A stretch of 64,000 nt of DNA, from the NCBI RefSeq assembly GCF_006715175.1, contig NZ_VFMQ01000001.1:434001-498000 (forward strand), given 5' to 3'. Origin of the DNA: Curtobacterium citreum (GTDB lineage: Bacteria > Actinomycetota > Actinomycetes > Actinomycetales > Microbacteriaceae). Below are positions 1 to 9,309 of the stretch, piece by piece. The position numbers and the translations under genes were made by a program. Every line of letters begins with the position of its first letter. The first letter of the stretch is position 1. The notes beneath the pieces were generated by a model. It had not been told where the DNA came from, ran no database searches, and worked only from the letters and a program-made list of their open reading frames with translations.

Positions 1-304
1 CTACGCCGGGTGGTCGTTCCAGCCGGGCGCCGGCGTCGCCTACTCGGCGTCGAAGACCGCGCTCGGCTCGGTGGTGCGGACGCTCAACCAGCAGGAGGCG
101 CAGCACGGGGTCCGGGCGACCCACCTGTGCCCCGGCGACGTCGCGACGGACTTCCTCGACCAGCGCCCCGTCGTGCCGGACGCGGACGCCCGGGCGCGCA
201 TGCTGCAGCCCGAGGACGTCGGACGGACCGTCGCGTTCGTGCTCGGCGCCGCGCCGCACGTCCGCATCGACGAACTCGTGCTGTCCCCCGTCGCGCAGCA
301 CTGA
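1..304 (+). CDS. SDR family oxidoreductase, C-terminal part (5' end outside window)
   Basis: The frame is open from base 2 and ends at a TGA at 302-304; the N-terminal Rossmann half lies upstream of the window. The visible part has the catalytic YSASK (YxxxK) of short-chain dehydrogenases, followed by the usual strand/helix after it (VRATHLCPGDVATDF), where the PG motif sits near the substrate and cofactor site. The substrate cannot be told. It lies 24 bp upstream of a lactonase-like gene on the same strand, so a shared role in sugar or aldehyde oxidation is possible but only inferred. Confidence 0.85.
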   Translation, partial: YAGWSFQPGAGVAYSASKTALGSVVRTLNQQEAQHGVRATHLCPGDVATDFLDQRPVVPDADARARMLQPEDVGRTVAFVLGAAPHVRIDELVLSPVAQH

Positions 305-328
305 CCGCAGATCCCGGAGGAGACCCCC

Positions 329-1198
329 GTGCAACTCACCGACCTCGTCCCCGACCCCACCGCGCTCGAGCGGATCGCGACCGGCAGCACCTGGGCCGAG
401 GGGCCGTGCTGGGTCCCCGCCACCGGCACCCTGCGGTGGTCGGACATCCCCGGCGACCGCATCCTCCAGTGGCACGAGGACACCGGGGAGACGACCGAGT
501 ACGCCACCGGGGTCGAGTTCACGAACGGCCGCGTGCTCGACCGCGACGGCTCGGTTGTCCAGTGCTCGCACGGCCGCCGTCGGATCGAACGGGACCGGGA
601 CGGCGTCGTCACCCCGATCGTCGACGCGTGGGCCGGCGGACGCCTCAACTCGCCGAACGACGTCGTCGTCGCGCGGGACGGAAGCGTGTGGTTCACCGAC
701 CCGGCGTACGGCATCACGCAGCCGCGCGAGGGGCACCCCGGCGAGCGGGAGTACGGCGACCACTGGGTGTTCCGGTGCGGCCCCGACGGCGAGGACCTGC
801 GACCGGTCGTGCTCGACTGCGACGAGCCGAACGGCCTCGCGTTCTCGCCCGACGAGCGGGTGCTCTACGTCGCCAGTTCCTCCGCGGACCTGCCCGTGAT
901 CCGCGCCTACGATCGCGACGGCGCCCGGGTCAAGAACGGCCGCGAGTTCGTCCGCCTCGACCCCGGGGAGGGGGTGCCGGACGGCATCCGGGTCGACGAG
1001 CACGGCCACGTGTGGTCGTCAACCCACCGCGGGGTCTCCGTGTTCGCACCGGACGGCACCCGGATCGGCGACGTGCCGGTGCCCGAGGTCGTCGCGAACC
1101 TGTGCTTCGGCGGCGCCGACGGTCGCACGCTCTTCGTCACCGCGACCACGTCCGTGCACCGCCTGCGCACCACGACCCGGGACGCAACCAGCATCTGA
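329..1198 (+). CDS. SMP-30/gluconolactonase/LRE family protein
   Basis: A 289-residue six-bladed beta-propeller hydrolase of the SMP-30/gluconolactonase family, which opens sugar lactones or related esters with a divalent metal. Family features visible are an early acidic metal ligand (TWAEGPCW, near residue 29), NSPNDVVV around residue 110 and SVWFTDPAYG near 120, and the late DGIRVDEHGHVW segment. The GTG start has a GGAGGA ribosome site about 8 bp upstream. There is no signal peptide, so it is probably cytoplasmic. It follows a truncated SDR gene, and dehydrogenase plus lactonase is a common pairing for sugar oxidation. The exact substrate is unknown. Confidence 0.85.
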   Translation: MQLTDLVPDPTALERIATGSTWAEGPCWVPATGTLRWSDIPGDRILQWHEDTGETTEYATGVEFTNGRVLDRDGSVVQCSHGRRRIERDRDGVVTPIVDAWAGGRLNSPNDVVVARDGSVWFTDPAYGITQPREGHPGEREYGDHWVFRCGPDGEDLRPVVLDCDEPNGLAFSPDERVLYVASSSADLPVIRAYDRDGARVKNGREFVRLDPGEGVPDGIRVDEHGHVWSSTHRGVSVFAPDGTRIGDVPVPEVVANLCFGGADGRTLFVTATTSVHRLRTTTRDATSI

Positions 1199-1261
1199 CA
1201 TTCCGTTCTGGTCGACTGCGATGTAGTATTCCACCGCAGCCGAGAGATCAGGAGTGTCGTC

Positions 1262-2398
1262 ATGCCCGAGGTCGCCATCATCGGGACGCGGGGGTACCCG
1301 TCCTACTACGGCGGGTTCGAGACCGCCGTCCGACAGCTCGCCCCGTCGCTGGCCGAGGCCGGCTGGGACGTCACGGTCTACGGTCGTCCCGGTCAGGAGC
1401 GGTCCGACGACCCGGACCTCGACCCACGCGTCGCCCGGCGCACGACCCGCGGACTCGAGACCCGGTCGCTGTCGACGCTCACGTACGGGCTCACCGCCAC
1501 GCTCGACGTCCTGCGCCGCCGCCCCGACGCCGTCCTCGTGATGAACTGTGCGAACGGGTACTGGCTCCCACTCCTCCGTCTCGCCGGCATCCCCGCGGTC
1601 GTCAACGTCGACGGCCTCGAGTGGGAGCGTGCGAAGTGGGGGCGCCTCGCTCGGACCGTGTTCTGGTGGGGTGCCCGGATGACTGCGCGGTGGGGGACCG
1701 AGTTGGTCTTCGACGCCGAGGCGATCGGACGCTACTGGCGTCGGGAGCTCGGTCGGGACGGCGCAGTCATCCCCTACGGCGGCACGGAGCTCGGCCCACT
1801 GCCGCTCCACGACGACGACGCCGACCTCCACGGCGTGCCCTTCGCGCTCCTGGTCGCCCGGTTCGTCCCGGAGAACACCGTGCCGGAGTTCCTCGCGGCG
1901 GCGCGGCGGATCGGCGAGCGGCACCCGGTGGTGATCGTCGGGTCCACCGGGTACGGCGGCGACCTCGACGAGCAGGCCCGCGCGCTCGCCGACGAGCACC
2001 CGCGGGTCCGCTGGCTCGGCCACGTCTCGGACGACGCCCGGCTCCTCGCGCTCTGGCAGCACGCCGGCGCCTACTTCCACGGGCACAGCGTCGGCGGGAC
2101 CAACCCCGCGCTCGTCCAGGCGATGCACTGCGGTGCCCCGGTGGTCGCCCGAGACACCGTCTACAACCGCGAGGTCCTCGCCGACACCGGTGCCCGGTTG
2201 GTCCAGCCGGAGCCGGCGGCCATCGCGGACGCCGTGACGGACCTGCTCGAGGATCCGGCAGCGCAGCGGGCGCTCCGGACGGCTGTGCGGGCCCGGGCGG
2301 CCTCGGCGTACGACTGGCCCTCGGTGTGCGCCGCCTACGAGCGACTGCTCGCAGAGGTGTCCGGCCACCGTGTCCGGGAGCTCGCTGCCGTATCCTGA
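1262..2398 (+). CDS. Glycosyltransferase (DUF1972 / GT4-like)
   Basis: A 378-residue GT-B glycosyltransferase. The N-terminus (GTRGYPSYYGGFET) is the signature of the DUF1972 family, often annotated as rhamnosyltransferase-like. The C-terminal half has a nucleotide-sugar binding domain (ARFVPENTVPEFLAAARRI, then GTNPALVQAMHCGAPVVA). It probably adds a sugar to a cell-surface glycan at the cytoplasmic face of the membrane. The ATG follows a weak ribosome site (AGGAGTG). The stop lies 7 bp before the rlmC start, so the two may be co-transcribed. Donor and acceptor are not known. Confidence 0.85.
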   Translation: MPEVAIIGTRGYPSYYGGFETAVRQLAPSLAEAGWDVTVYGRPGQERSDDPDLDPRVARRTTRGLETRSLSTLTYGLTATLDVLRRRPDAVLVMNCANGYWLPLLRLAGIPAVVNVDGLEWERAKWGRLARTVFWWGARMTARWGTELVFDAEAIGRYWRRELGRDGAVIPYGGTELGPLPLHDDDADLHGVPFALLVARFVPENTVPEFLAAARRIGERHPVVIVGSTGYGGDLDEQARALADEHPRVRWLGHVSDDARLLALWQHAGAYFHGHSVGGTNPALVQAMHCGAPVVARDTVYNREVLADTGARLVQPEPAAIADAVTDLLEDPAAQRALRTAVRARAASAYDWPSVCAAYERLLAEVSGHRVRELAAVS

Positions 2399-2405
2399 CC
2401 CGGCC

Positions 2406-3557
2406 ATGCAGTGCGACTACTTCGACCGCGGGGTGTGCCGGTCCTGCACCCTGATGGGCCAGCCCTACGCCGACCAGGTGCTCGACAAGGAGATCCGCAC
2501 GCGCGAGCTCCTGCGCGACGCCGTCGAGCACGCCGGGGGTGCGGCAGCGGTCTCCTGGCTCCCGGCGATCACGAGCCCGGAGTCCGGCTACCGGAACAAG
2601 GCGAAGATGGTCGTCGGCGGGACCGTCCAGCGGCCGACGATCGGCATCCTCGACGACCGTCAGCGCGGGGTCGACCTGCGGCACTGCGGCATCTGCACGC
2701 CCGGCGTCCAGCGGGCGCTCCCCGTCCTGGCGGACTTCGTCGCGGACGTCGGGCTCATCCCGTACGACGTCGCGGCCCGTCGGGGCGAGCTGAAGTTCGT
2801 GCTCGTCACGGAGTCCCCGGACGGCGAGCTCATGGTCCGGTTCGTGCTCCGCTCGGAGGGGCAGCTCCCGCGCCTCCGCGACCACCTCGGCGCCCTGCGG
2901 CAGGTGCTGCCCGAGGCCGTCGTCGTCACCGTGAACCTGCTCCCGGAGCACAAGGCCGTGACCGAGGGGGAGCGCGAGGTCGTGCTCACCGAGCAGGAGA
3001 CGCTGCCGATGCGCTTCGACGACGTCACGATGCACCTGCGGCCCCAGAGCTTCTTCCAGACGAACACGTCCGTCGCCGCGCAGCTGTACGCCCAGGCGTC
3101 GACCTGGATCGACGAGGTGGGACCGGCCTCGATGTGGGACCTGTACTGCGGCGTCGGCGGCTTCGCCCTGCACGCCGCACGCCCCGGACGCGCCGTGACC
3201 GGCATCGAGACGAGCCGCGAGGCCGTCCGCTCCGCGAAGCAGTCCGCGCGGGAGGCCGGTCTGTCCGACGTGCGCTTCGCCGCCGACGACGCGACGGAGC
3301 ACGCCCTCCGTGCCCGTCCGGACGCCGTCCCCGAGCTCGTCGTCGTGAACCCGCCCCGGCGGGGCATCGGCGAGACGCTGTCCAGCTGGCTCGAGCAGTC
3401 CGACGTGCAGCACGTCGTCTACTCGAGCTGCAACCCGGTGACCCTCGCGAAGGACCTCGCCCGCATGCCGTCGCTGCGGCTGCGCCGCGCGCGGGTGCTC
3501 GACATGTTCCCCCAGACCGGCCACCTCGAGGCGGTCACCCTGCTGTCCAGGGACTGA
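2406..3557 (+). CDS. rlmC: 23S rRNA (uracil(747)-C(5))-methyltransferase RlmC
   Basis: SAM-dependent RNA m5U methyltransferase of the TrmA/RlmC/RlmD family, 383 residues. The start at 2406 gives the typical RlmC N-terminus MQCDYFDRGVCRSC, whose Cys3, Cys11 and Cys14 with Cys94 or Cys97 (RHCGIC) would hold a 4Fe-4S cluster. The SAM site is WDLYCGVGGF. NPPRRGIG precedes the catalytic cysteine in YSSCNPVTLAKD (Cys342). The frame stays open upstream to a GTG at 2370, which would overlap the glycosyltransferase and add 12 non-family residues, so it was not chosen. Confidence 0.93.
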   Translation: MQCDYFDRGVCRSCTLMGQPYADQVLDKEIRTRELLRDAVEHAGGAAAVSWLPAITSPESGYRNKAKMVVGGTVQRPTIGILDDRQRGVDLRHCGICTPGVQRALPVLADFVADVGLIPYDVAARRGELKFVLVTESPDGELMVRFVLRSEGQLPRLRDHLGALRQVLPEAVVVTVNLLPEHKAVTEGEREVVLTEQETLPMRFDDVTMHLRPQSFFQTNTSVAAQLYAQASTWIDEVGPASMWDLYCGVGGFALHAARPGRAVTGIETSREAVRSAKQSAREAGLSDVRFAADDATEHALRARPDAVPELVVVNPPRRGIGETLSSWLEQSDVQHVVYSSCNPVTLAKDLARMPSLRLRRARVLDMFPQTGHLEAVTLLSRD

Positions 3558-3677
3558 CCAGGAGGCGACCAGGGGACGGACGGGAGGCTCTGCACCAGCC
3601 CGCCCCGCGCCTCCAGCCCGTCGCATTGCCAGGGAACTGCCAAGGTCACGTACCCGGGTACGGCGCGATCACCATGG

Positions 3678-3695
3678 ACGCGGCGATCGCCGCGT
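3678..3695. promoter_or_regulatory. Perfect 18-bp palindrome upstream of rpf
   Basis: ACGCGGCGATCGCCGCGT equals its own reverse complement. It lies about 55 bp upstream of the proposed -35 of the rpf promoter, a place where an activator or repressor dimer could sit. It is not followed by T residues. Operator function is inferred. Confidence 0.4.
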
Positions 3696-3749
3696 ACAGG
3701 AACGGCGGTGGGGTACATAGCAGCAACGGGTAGAACCGTTGGTCTCGGT

Positions 3750-4590
<841 letters not shown>

Positions 4591-4604
4591 TCGACCTCCC
4601 GATC

Positions 4605-4649
4605 CAGCACGAGACCCCCGCGAACGAACGTCGCGGGGGTCTCGTGCTG
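4605..4649. terminator. Bidirectional hairpin terminator
   Basis: A perfect 18-bp inverted repeat (4605-4622 with 4632-4649; arm CAGCACGAGACCCCCGCG) has a 9-nt loop. It sits 14 bp after the rpf stop and between convergent genes. There is no T-run, as is usual in high-GC actinobacteria. Confidence 0.85.
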
Positions 4650-4685
4650 TCCGGGTCCGGGTCCGGGTCCGGGTCCGGGGCCGGG
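4650..4685. repeat. TCCGGG hexamer tandem repeat
   Basis: Five perfect TCCGGG copies (4650-4679) plus one degenerate copy directly abut the terminator and end 11 bp before the stop of the convergent LCP gene. This is a simple-sequence tract likely to vary in copy number between strains. Confidence 0.85.
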
Positions 4686-4696
4686 TCGGTGTGGGG

Positions 4697-5803
4697 TCAG
4701 TGGTTCCGGGCGGCGAGCCACCGGTCGAGGTCGTCGGAGCGGAGGGACTGGGCGAGCGTCCGCCGGTCGCCGTCGTCGAGCGTCACGTACGACTGGCCGT
4801 CGGTGCTCGTGCCCGAACCCGCGGTCGGCATCGTGAAGGTCCGGAGGTCGTCGGCCCGGACGCCACGGAGGGACCATCCCAGACCGAAGAGCGTCGATGC
4901 GTCCAGGCCTGGATCGACCGCCAGGTGACGGCTGGTCGCGGCGACGGCCTCCTGGATCCGACCGGGCTGGGTGAGGGTCCCGCGGGAGAGGGCCTGCTGG
5001 AACACCCCCCGCATGAACGCCTGCTGGTTGCGTACGCGGGTGTGGTCGGCGTCGGCGAAGGCGTACCGCTCGCGCACGAACGCGAGGGCCCCGGCGCCGT
5101 CGAGCCGGTTCGGCCCTGCGGTGAAGGTGTGTCCGCGCGCGGTGAACGCCTGCGGCGATGAGACGGTGACACCGCCGAGCGCGTCCGTCAGGTCCTCGAA
5201 CCCGGCGAAGTCGATCTCAGCGACGTGGTCGATCCGGACGTCCAGCAGCTGCTCGACGGTCTGCACGGTGAGGGGGACGCCGCCCCACGAGTACGCGGCG
5301 TTGATCTTCGCCTGGCCATGGCCGGGCACGTCGACCCAGGCGTCGCGCATGATGGACATCAGGTAGACCGCGTGCCGGTCCGCCGGGACGTGCGCGAGCA
5401 TCAGGGCATCGGACCGCCCGCCGAGGGCCTGGTCGCCGTCGGGGTCGCGAGCTGCGCGCGAGTCCGAGCCGATGAGCAGGACGTTCTGCGCGCCGGCCGT
5501 CGGGGCGGGACGGTTCCCGGTCGGGAACGCGTCGGGGATGACGTCCTTCTCGGTGTCGAAACTCCGGACGAGTCCGCCGACGAACACCGCCCCGACGACG
5601 GCCAGCACGGTGGCGACGCCGGCGAGCGAGGCGGTCGCGGCGAGGACCGCACGGAGGACCGGACGTCGACGGCGTGGCTTGCGTGCCTGCTGGTCGGGCC
5701 GTGGGCGGCGGCTGCCCCGGGATGCTCGGAGCTCGGCCTCGGCCGCCGCGCGGGCGGCGCGGCGCTCGGAGACGGGGGACGGGACGTCGGCACGGTCGGG
5801 CAC
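4697..5803 (-). CDS. LCP (LytR-CpsA-Psr) family protein
   Basis: A 368-residue membrane-anchored phosphotransferase of the LCP family, which attaches wall polymers or glycans from lipid carriers to peptidoglycan. A basic cytoplasmic N-terminus is followed by one membrane helix (about 48-72) and an extracellular LCP domain with NVLLIGSDSR, the GGRSDALMLAHV strand, SIMRDAWVDVPG with the conserved Arg and Asp, KINAAYSWGG, and FVRERYAF near 250. I chose the GTG at 5803 because AGGAG lies 5 nt upstream; the ATG at 5851 has no ribosome site. No LytR-C domain is present. It lies downstream of marR on the same strand. Confidence 0.88.
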   Translation of the reverse strand: MPDRADVPSPVSERRAARAAAEAELRASRGSRRPRPDQQARKPRRRRPVLRAVLAATASLAGVATVLAVVGAVFVGGLVRSFDTEKDVIPDAFPTGNRPAPTAGAQNVLLIGSDSRAARDPDGDQALGGRSDALMLAHVPADRHAVYLMSIMRDAWVDVPGHGQAKINAAYSWGGVPLTVQTVEQLLDVRIDHVAEIDFAGFEDLTDALGGVTVSSPQAFTARGHTFTAGPNRLDGAGALAFVRERYAFADADHTRVRNQQAFMRGVFQQALSRGTLTQPGRIQEAVAATSRHLAVDPGLDASTLFGLGWSLRGVRADDLRTFTMPTAGSGTSTDGQSYVTLDDGDRRTLAQSLRSDDLDRWLAARNH

Positions 5804-5872
5804 GGCTGCTCCTGCGGGTCGGGTCGACCCTGACGTCGACGACACCAGCATACCGCAGGTGATATGCGAATA

Positions 5873-6271
5873 TCAGTCCGTGGACAGGATCCTCGTCAGT
5901 CGTTCCCGGAGTGCGTCGTCGTCGGGCAGCACCTCGCGCTCGATGTGCCGCGCTGTGTCCCACGCTGCGCGTCCGGCATCGGTGACCGAGACCACCCGGC
6001 GTCGACGGTCGTCGGGGTGCGGCGTCCGCTCGACGAGCCCGTCACGCTCGGCCCGCTCGAGCGTCAGGGACATCGTCTGCGGTCGGACGTGCGCCGTCCG
6101 TGCGAGGGTGTCGGCGCCGGTCGGCCCGGTGCGGATCAGGATGTCGATGGCGATGAGCGCTGCGTGGGTCAGCCCGATCGCCCGGAGCCGCTCGTCCCAG
6201 TCGCGCTCGACGGCCCGGGCTGCTGCGGAGAGCAGGCGGCCGAGGGGCCACTGCTCCGCCTGCTCGTGCAT
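5873..6271 (-). CDS. MarR family transcriptional regulator
   Basis: A 132-residue winged-helix MarR protein. The recognition region is GADTLARTAHVRPQTMSLTLERAERDGLV, followed by the wing (PHPDDRRRRVVSVTDAG). N- and C-terminal helices for dimerisation are present. It is divergent from an MMPL efflux gene 71 bp away, with a perfect palindrome between them (6309-6320), so it most likely represses itself and the transporter in response to an unknown ligand. Confidence 0.9.
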   Translation of the reverse strand: MHEQAEQWPLGRLLSAAARAVERDWDERLRAIGLTHAALIAIDILIRTGPTGADTLARTAHVRPQTMSLTLERAERDGLVERTPHPDDRRRRVVSVTDAGRAAWDTARHIEREVLPDDDALRERLTRILSTD

Positions 6272-6308
6272 GACCGGAGTCTACGGCGCGCCCGGACGAC
6301 CAAAGTGA

Positions 6309-6320
6309 TCAGCATGCTGA
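6309..6320. promoter_or_regulatory. Candidate MarR operator
   Basis: TCAGCATGCTGA is a perfect 12-bp palindrome in the intergenic space between divergent marR (start 6271) and MMPL (start 6343). Its position, 23 bp before the MMPL start codon, fits promoter occlusion. Confidence 0.5.
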
Positions 6321-6342
6321 CGATCCGTGTACGCTCACCGTC

Positions 6343-8478
6343 GTGCCCCGCTTCCTCCGCATCGTGCTGCCCGCCGTCGTCATCGTGGTCTGGCTCGTCG
6401 TCGCCTCCGTCGGCGGTCCGGTCTTCGGCAAGATCTCCGACGTCGCGACCAACGACCAGACGTCCTTCCTGCCGGCCTCGGCCGACGCGACGAAGGTGCA
6501 GGAGCGCTCCTCGGCGTTCCGACAGGCGTCCGGGGCGCCCGCGATCGTCGTGCTCGACCGGGACGGCGGGCTCCGCGACGGCGACCGGACCGCGGCCGAG
6601 CAGCTCGCCGCGACGCTCGGCGACCGGAGCGACGTCCAGGGGGTGAGCCCGGTCATCCCGAGCGAGGACGGCGACGCGGTCGAGATCGTGGCGACGCTGA
6701 CCCAGGACGCCGAGACCGGTGAGGCGGTGGCGTCGATCCGCGCCGACGTCGAGGACGCGCTGCCCGCCGGGCTCTCCGGGTACGTCACCGGTCCGGCGGG
6801 CTTCACGGCCGACCTGACCGAGGCGTTCGCGGGCATCGACGGCATCCTGCTCGGGGTCGCCCTCGCCGCGGTCTTCGTGATCCTCGTCGTCGTCTACCGT
6901 TCGCCGCTCCTGCCGGTGCTCGTGCTCGGTACCGCGACCTTCGCCCTCTGCGCCTCGATCCTCGTCGTGTACTGGCTCGCGGACGCCGGCATCGTCACCG
7001 TGAACGGCCAGGTGCAGGGCATCCTGTCGATCCTGGTGATCGGTGCCGCGACGGACTACGCGCTCCTGTACACCGCCCGGTACCGCGAGGCGCTGCGGGA
7101 CCACCGGACCGGCTGGGGAGCGACGAAGGCGGCCCTGCGCGGCGCCGTCGAGCCGATCGTCGCCTCGGGCGGCACCGTCATCGTCGGCGTGCTGTGCCTG
7201 CTGTTCTCGGACCTCAACTCCAACAAGGCGCTCGGTCCGGTCGCGGCCATCGGCATCGCGTTCAGCCTGCTCGCCGCCCTCACCCTGCTGCCGGCGCTCC
7301 TGATGGCGTTCCGAAGGGCTGCGTTCTGGCCGCTGCGGCCGGCGTACGGCAGCGCGCACAAGGTGCTCACCGGGCCGGACGCCCGGGGGATCTGGGCGCG
7401 CGTCGGGCGGCTCGTGGCGCGTCGGACCCGCACGGTGTGGGTGGTCTGCACGGTGGCCCTGCTCGCGATGGGGGCCGGTATCGTCGGGCTCCGGGCGGAC
7501 GGCGTCCCGCAGAGCGACCTCGTCATCGGGTCCTCGCAGGCCCGGGACGGCCAGGACGTCCTCGCCGACCACTTCCCCGGCGGCTCCGGGAGCCCCGCGC
7601 AGGTGATCGGCCCGGAGCGCGACCTCGACCGGCTCGTCACGGCGATCCGCTCGGTCGACGGGGTGGACGGCGTCGTGGCGGCGGCGAAGGACAGCCCGTC
7701 CGGGACCACCCCCGTCGGCACCACGACGAAGGCCGACACTGCTGCCCGGGGACCGGTCGCCGACCCGACGGTCTCGGGCGGGGACGTCCTGCTCGAGGCC
7801 ACGCTCACCGCACCCGCCGACTCGGCACGCGCGGAGCAGACCGTGCGGGACCTGCGGACCGCGGTGGAGCGGGTGGCGCCGGACGCGCTCGTCGGCGGGG
7901 TCACCGCCACCGCCCTCGACACGAACGACACCGGCATCCGCGACCGGACGGTCATCATCCCGATCGTGCTGGTGGTCATCCTGCTCATCCTGATGCTGCT
8001 GCTGCGGAGCGTCGTGGCGCCCCTGGTGCTCATCGGGAGCGTCATCGTGTCCTTCGTGGCCGCGCTCGGCGTCGGCGCGCTCGTCTTCGACCACGTCCTG
8101 CACCTGCCGGGCGCCGACCCCTCGGTCCCGCTGTTCTCGTTCGTGTTCCTCGTGGCGCTCGGGGTGGACTACAACATCTTCCTCATGACCCGGGTCCGCG
8201 AGGAGGCCCTGCGGCACGGACCGCGCGAGGGCGTGCTCCGCGGCCTCGGGGCGACGGGCGGCGTGATCACCTCGGCGGGCATCGTCCTCGCGGCGACGTT
8301 CGCGGCGCTCGGCGTCATCCCGATCCTGTTCCTCGTGCAGATCGCGTTCATCGTGGCGTTCGGCGTCCTGCTCGACACGGTCGTGGTCCGCTCCCTGCTC
8401 GTGCCGGCGGTCGTGTACGACCTCGGTCGCCGCGCATGGTGGCCGTCGCGCCGCTCGCGCGCGACCCATCACATGTGA
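6343..8478 (+). CDS. MMPL family RND-type transporter
   Basis: A 711-residue inner-membrane exporter of the MMPL/RND superfamily. One N-terminal membrane helix (4-24) precedes a periplasm-like outer domain. A six-helix block starts near residue 163 (GIDGILLGVALAAVFVILVV), followed by a second outer loop (about 390-530) and a second helix block from about 535. The conserved transmembrane segments GAATDYALLYTARYRE and GVDYNIFLMTRVREE carry the Asp-Tyr pairs used for proton relay. It probably exports a lipid or drug; the divergent MarR gene suggests inducible efflux. The start is GTG. Confidence 0.9.
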   Translation: MPRFLRIVLPAVVIVVWLVVASVGGPVFGKISDVATNDQTSFLPASADATKVQERSSAFRQASGAPAIVVLDRDGGLRDGDRTAAEQLAATLGDRSDVQGVSPVIPSEDGDAVEIVATLTQDAETGEAVASIRADVEDALPAGLSGYVTGPAGFTADLTEAFAGIDGILLGVALAAVFVILVVVYRSPLLPVLVLGTATFALCASILVVYWLADAGIVTVNGQVQGILSILVIGAATDYALLYTARYREALRDHRTGWGATKAALRGAVEPIVASGGTVIVGVLCLLFSDLNSNKALGPVAAIGIAFSLLAALTLLPALLMAFRRAAFWPLRPAYGSAHKVLTGPDARGIWARVGRLVARRTRTVWVVCTVALLAMGAGIVGLRADGVPQSDLVIGSSQARDGQDVLADHFPGGSGSPAQVIGPERDLDRLVTAIRSVDGVDGVVAAAKDSPSGTTPVGTTTKADTAARGPVADPTVSGGDVLLEATLTAPADSARAEQTVRDLRTAVERVAPDALVGGVTATALDTNDTGIRDRTVIIPIVLVVILLILMLLLRSVVAPLVLIGSVIVSFVAALGVGALVFDHVLHLPGADPSVPLFSFVFLVALGVDYNIFLMTRVREEALRHGPREGVLRGLGATGGVITSAGIVLAATFAALGVIPILFLVQIAFIVAFGVLLDTVVVRSLLVPAVVYDLGRRAWWPSRRSRATHHM

Positions 8479-8490
8479 CACGCTGGTCCC

Positions 8491-9141
8491 ATGCCCGTAC
8501 CCTCCACGCAGCCGGCCGCCGAGCGGAAGCTCCTCCGCGACACCGTGCAGGACAAGATCCGTGACGCGATCATGGACGGCACGCTCGAGCCCGGCGAACG
8601 TCTGAACGACGACGACCTCATCGCCTGGCTCGGCGTCTCCCGGACCCCCATCCGCGAGGCACTGGCGGAGCTCGCCCGGGCCGGCCTCATCGAGATGGCG
8701 CCGAACCGCTACACGCGGGTCGCCGCACCGTCCAAGGACGAGATGCTCGACGCATTCCGGACGCTCGGCGTGATCTACGGCGGAGTCGTCCGGCTCGCGG
8801 TGCCGCGGTTCACGGCGGCGGAGCGGAAGAAGATCGTCGCGATGCTCGACGACGTCGCGGCCCGGATGGACGCGCAGCACCAGGCCGAGGTCGTCCGCGA
8901 GGGCTCGGACCTGTACGGGATGTGGGCCGACGCCTGCGGGAACCCGTCGCTCGCGCAGCTCTGCCGCGCGACCACGGACGGCCTCGCGTTCAAGCTGCGC
9001 GTGCCGGAGTTCGCCGAGCTCGTCCCGAACGAGGTCGTCCGGCCCGAGCTCGACGACCTGAAGGCCGCCGTCCTCGCCGAGGACCCGATCGCCGCCGAGC
9101 TGGCGATGGAGGCCATCCACCTGCTCCCGACGCGCTCCTGA
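8491..9141 (+). CDS. GntR family transcriptional regulator (FCD type)
   Basis: A 216-residue regulator. The N-terminal winged helix (about 10-75) includes IRDAIMDGTLEPGERLNDDDLIAWLGVSRTPIREAL, the classical GntR signature. The C-terminal all-helical ligand domain (85-210) is shorter than a full FCD and lacks clear metal-binding His residues. It starts 12 bp after the MMPL stop, and a 10-bp palindrome (TCACATGTGA, 8469-8478) overlaps that stop and may be its own operator. Its target is not evident. Confidence 0.85.
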   Translation: MPVPSTQPAAERKLLRDTVQDKIRDAIMDGTLEPGERLNDDDLIAWLGVSRTPIREALAELARAGLIEMAPNRYTRVAAPSKDEMLDAFRTLGVIYGGVVRLAVPRFTAAERKKIVAMLDDVAARMDAQHQAEVVREGSDLYGMWADACGNPSLAQLCRATTDGLAFKLRVPEFAELVPNEVVRPELDDLKAAVLAEDPIAAELAMEAIHLLPTRS

Positions 9142-9185
9142 CGGATCGGCACCGCGACGCGGCTGCGGTCGCGGACGCGGTGCGT

Positions 9186-9233
9186 GCCGGACGGGAGGCA
9201 CGTGGCGGCGCCGCCACGTGCCTCCCGTCCGGC
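9186..9233. repeat. 48-bp perfect palindrome (GGACGGGAGGC family, copy A)
   Basis: Left arm 9186-9209 and right arm 9210-9233 match base for base with no loop (arm begins GCCGGACGGGAGGCACGT). It lies between gntR and an LCP gene on the same strand. The same arm core recurs at 18589-18636, 45437-45486 and 49988-50029. It could act as a terminator hairpin, but the dispersion suggests a REP/MITE-like element. Confidence 0.85.
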
Positions 9234-9309
9234 CCGTCCCGGCCCCGCGCCGGGGCGAGTGTCCAGGACTCTCCCTGTCCGTTCCACGCTGTGCGGTTAT
9301 GGTTTCCGG

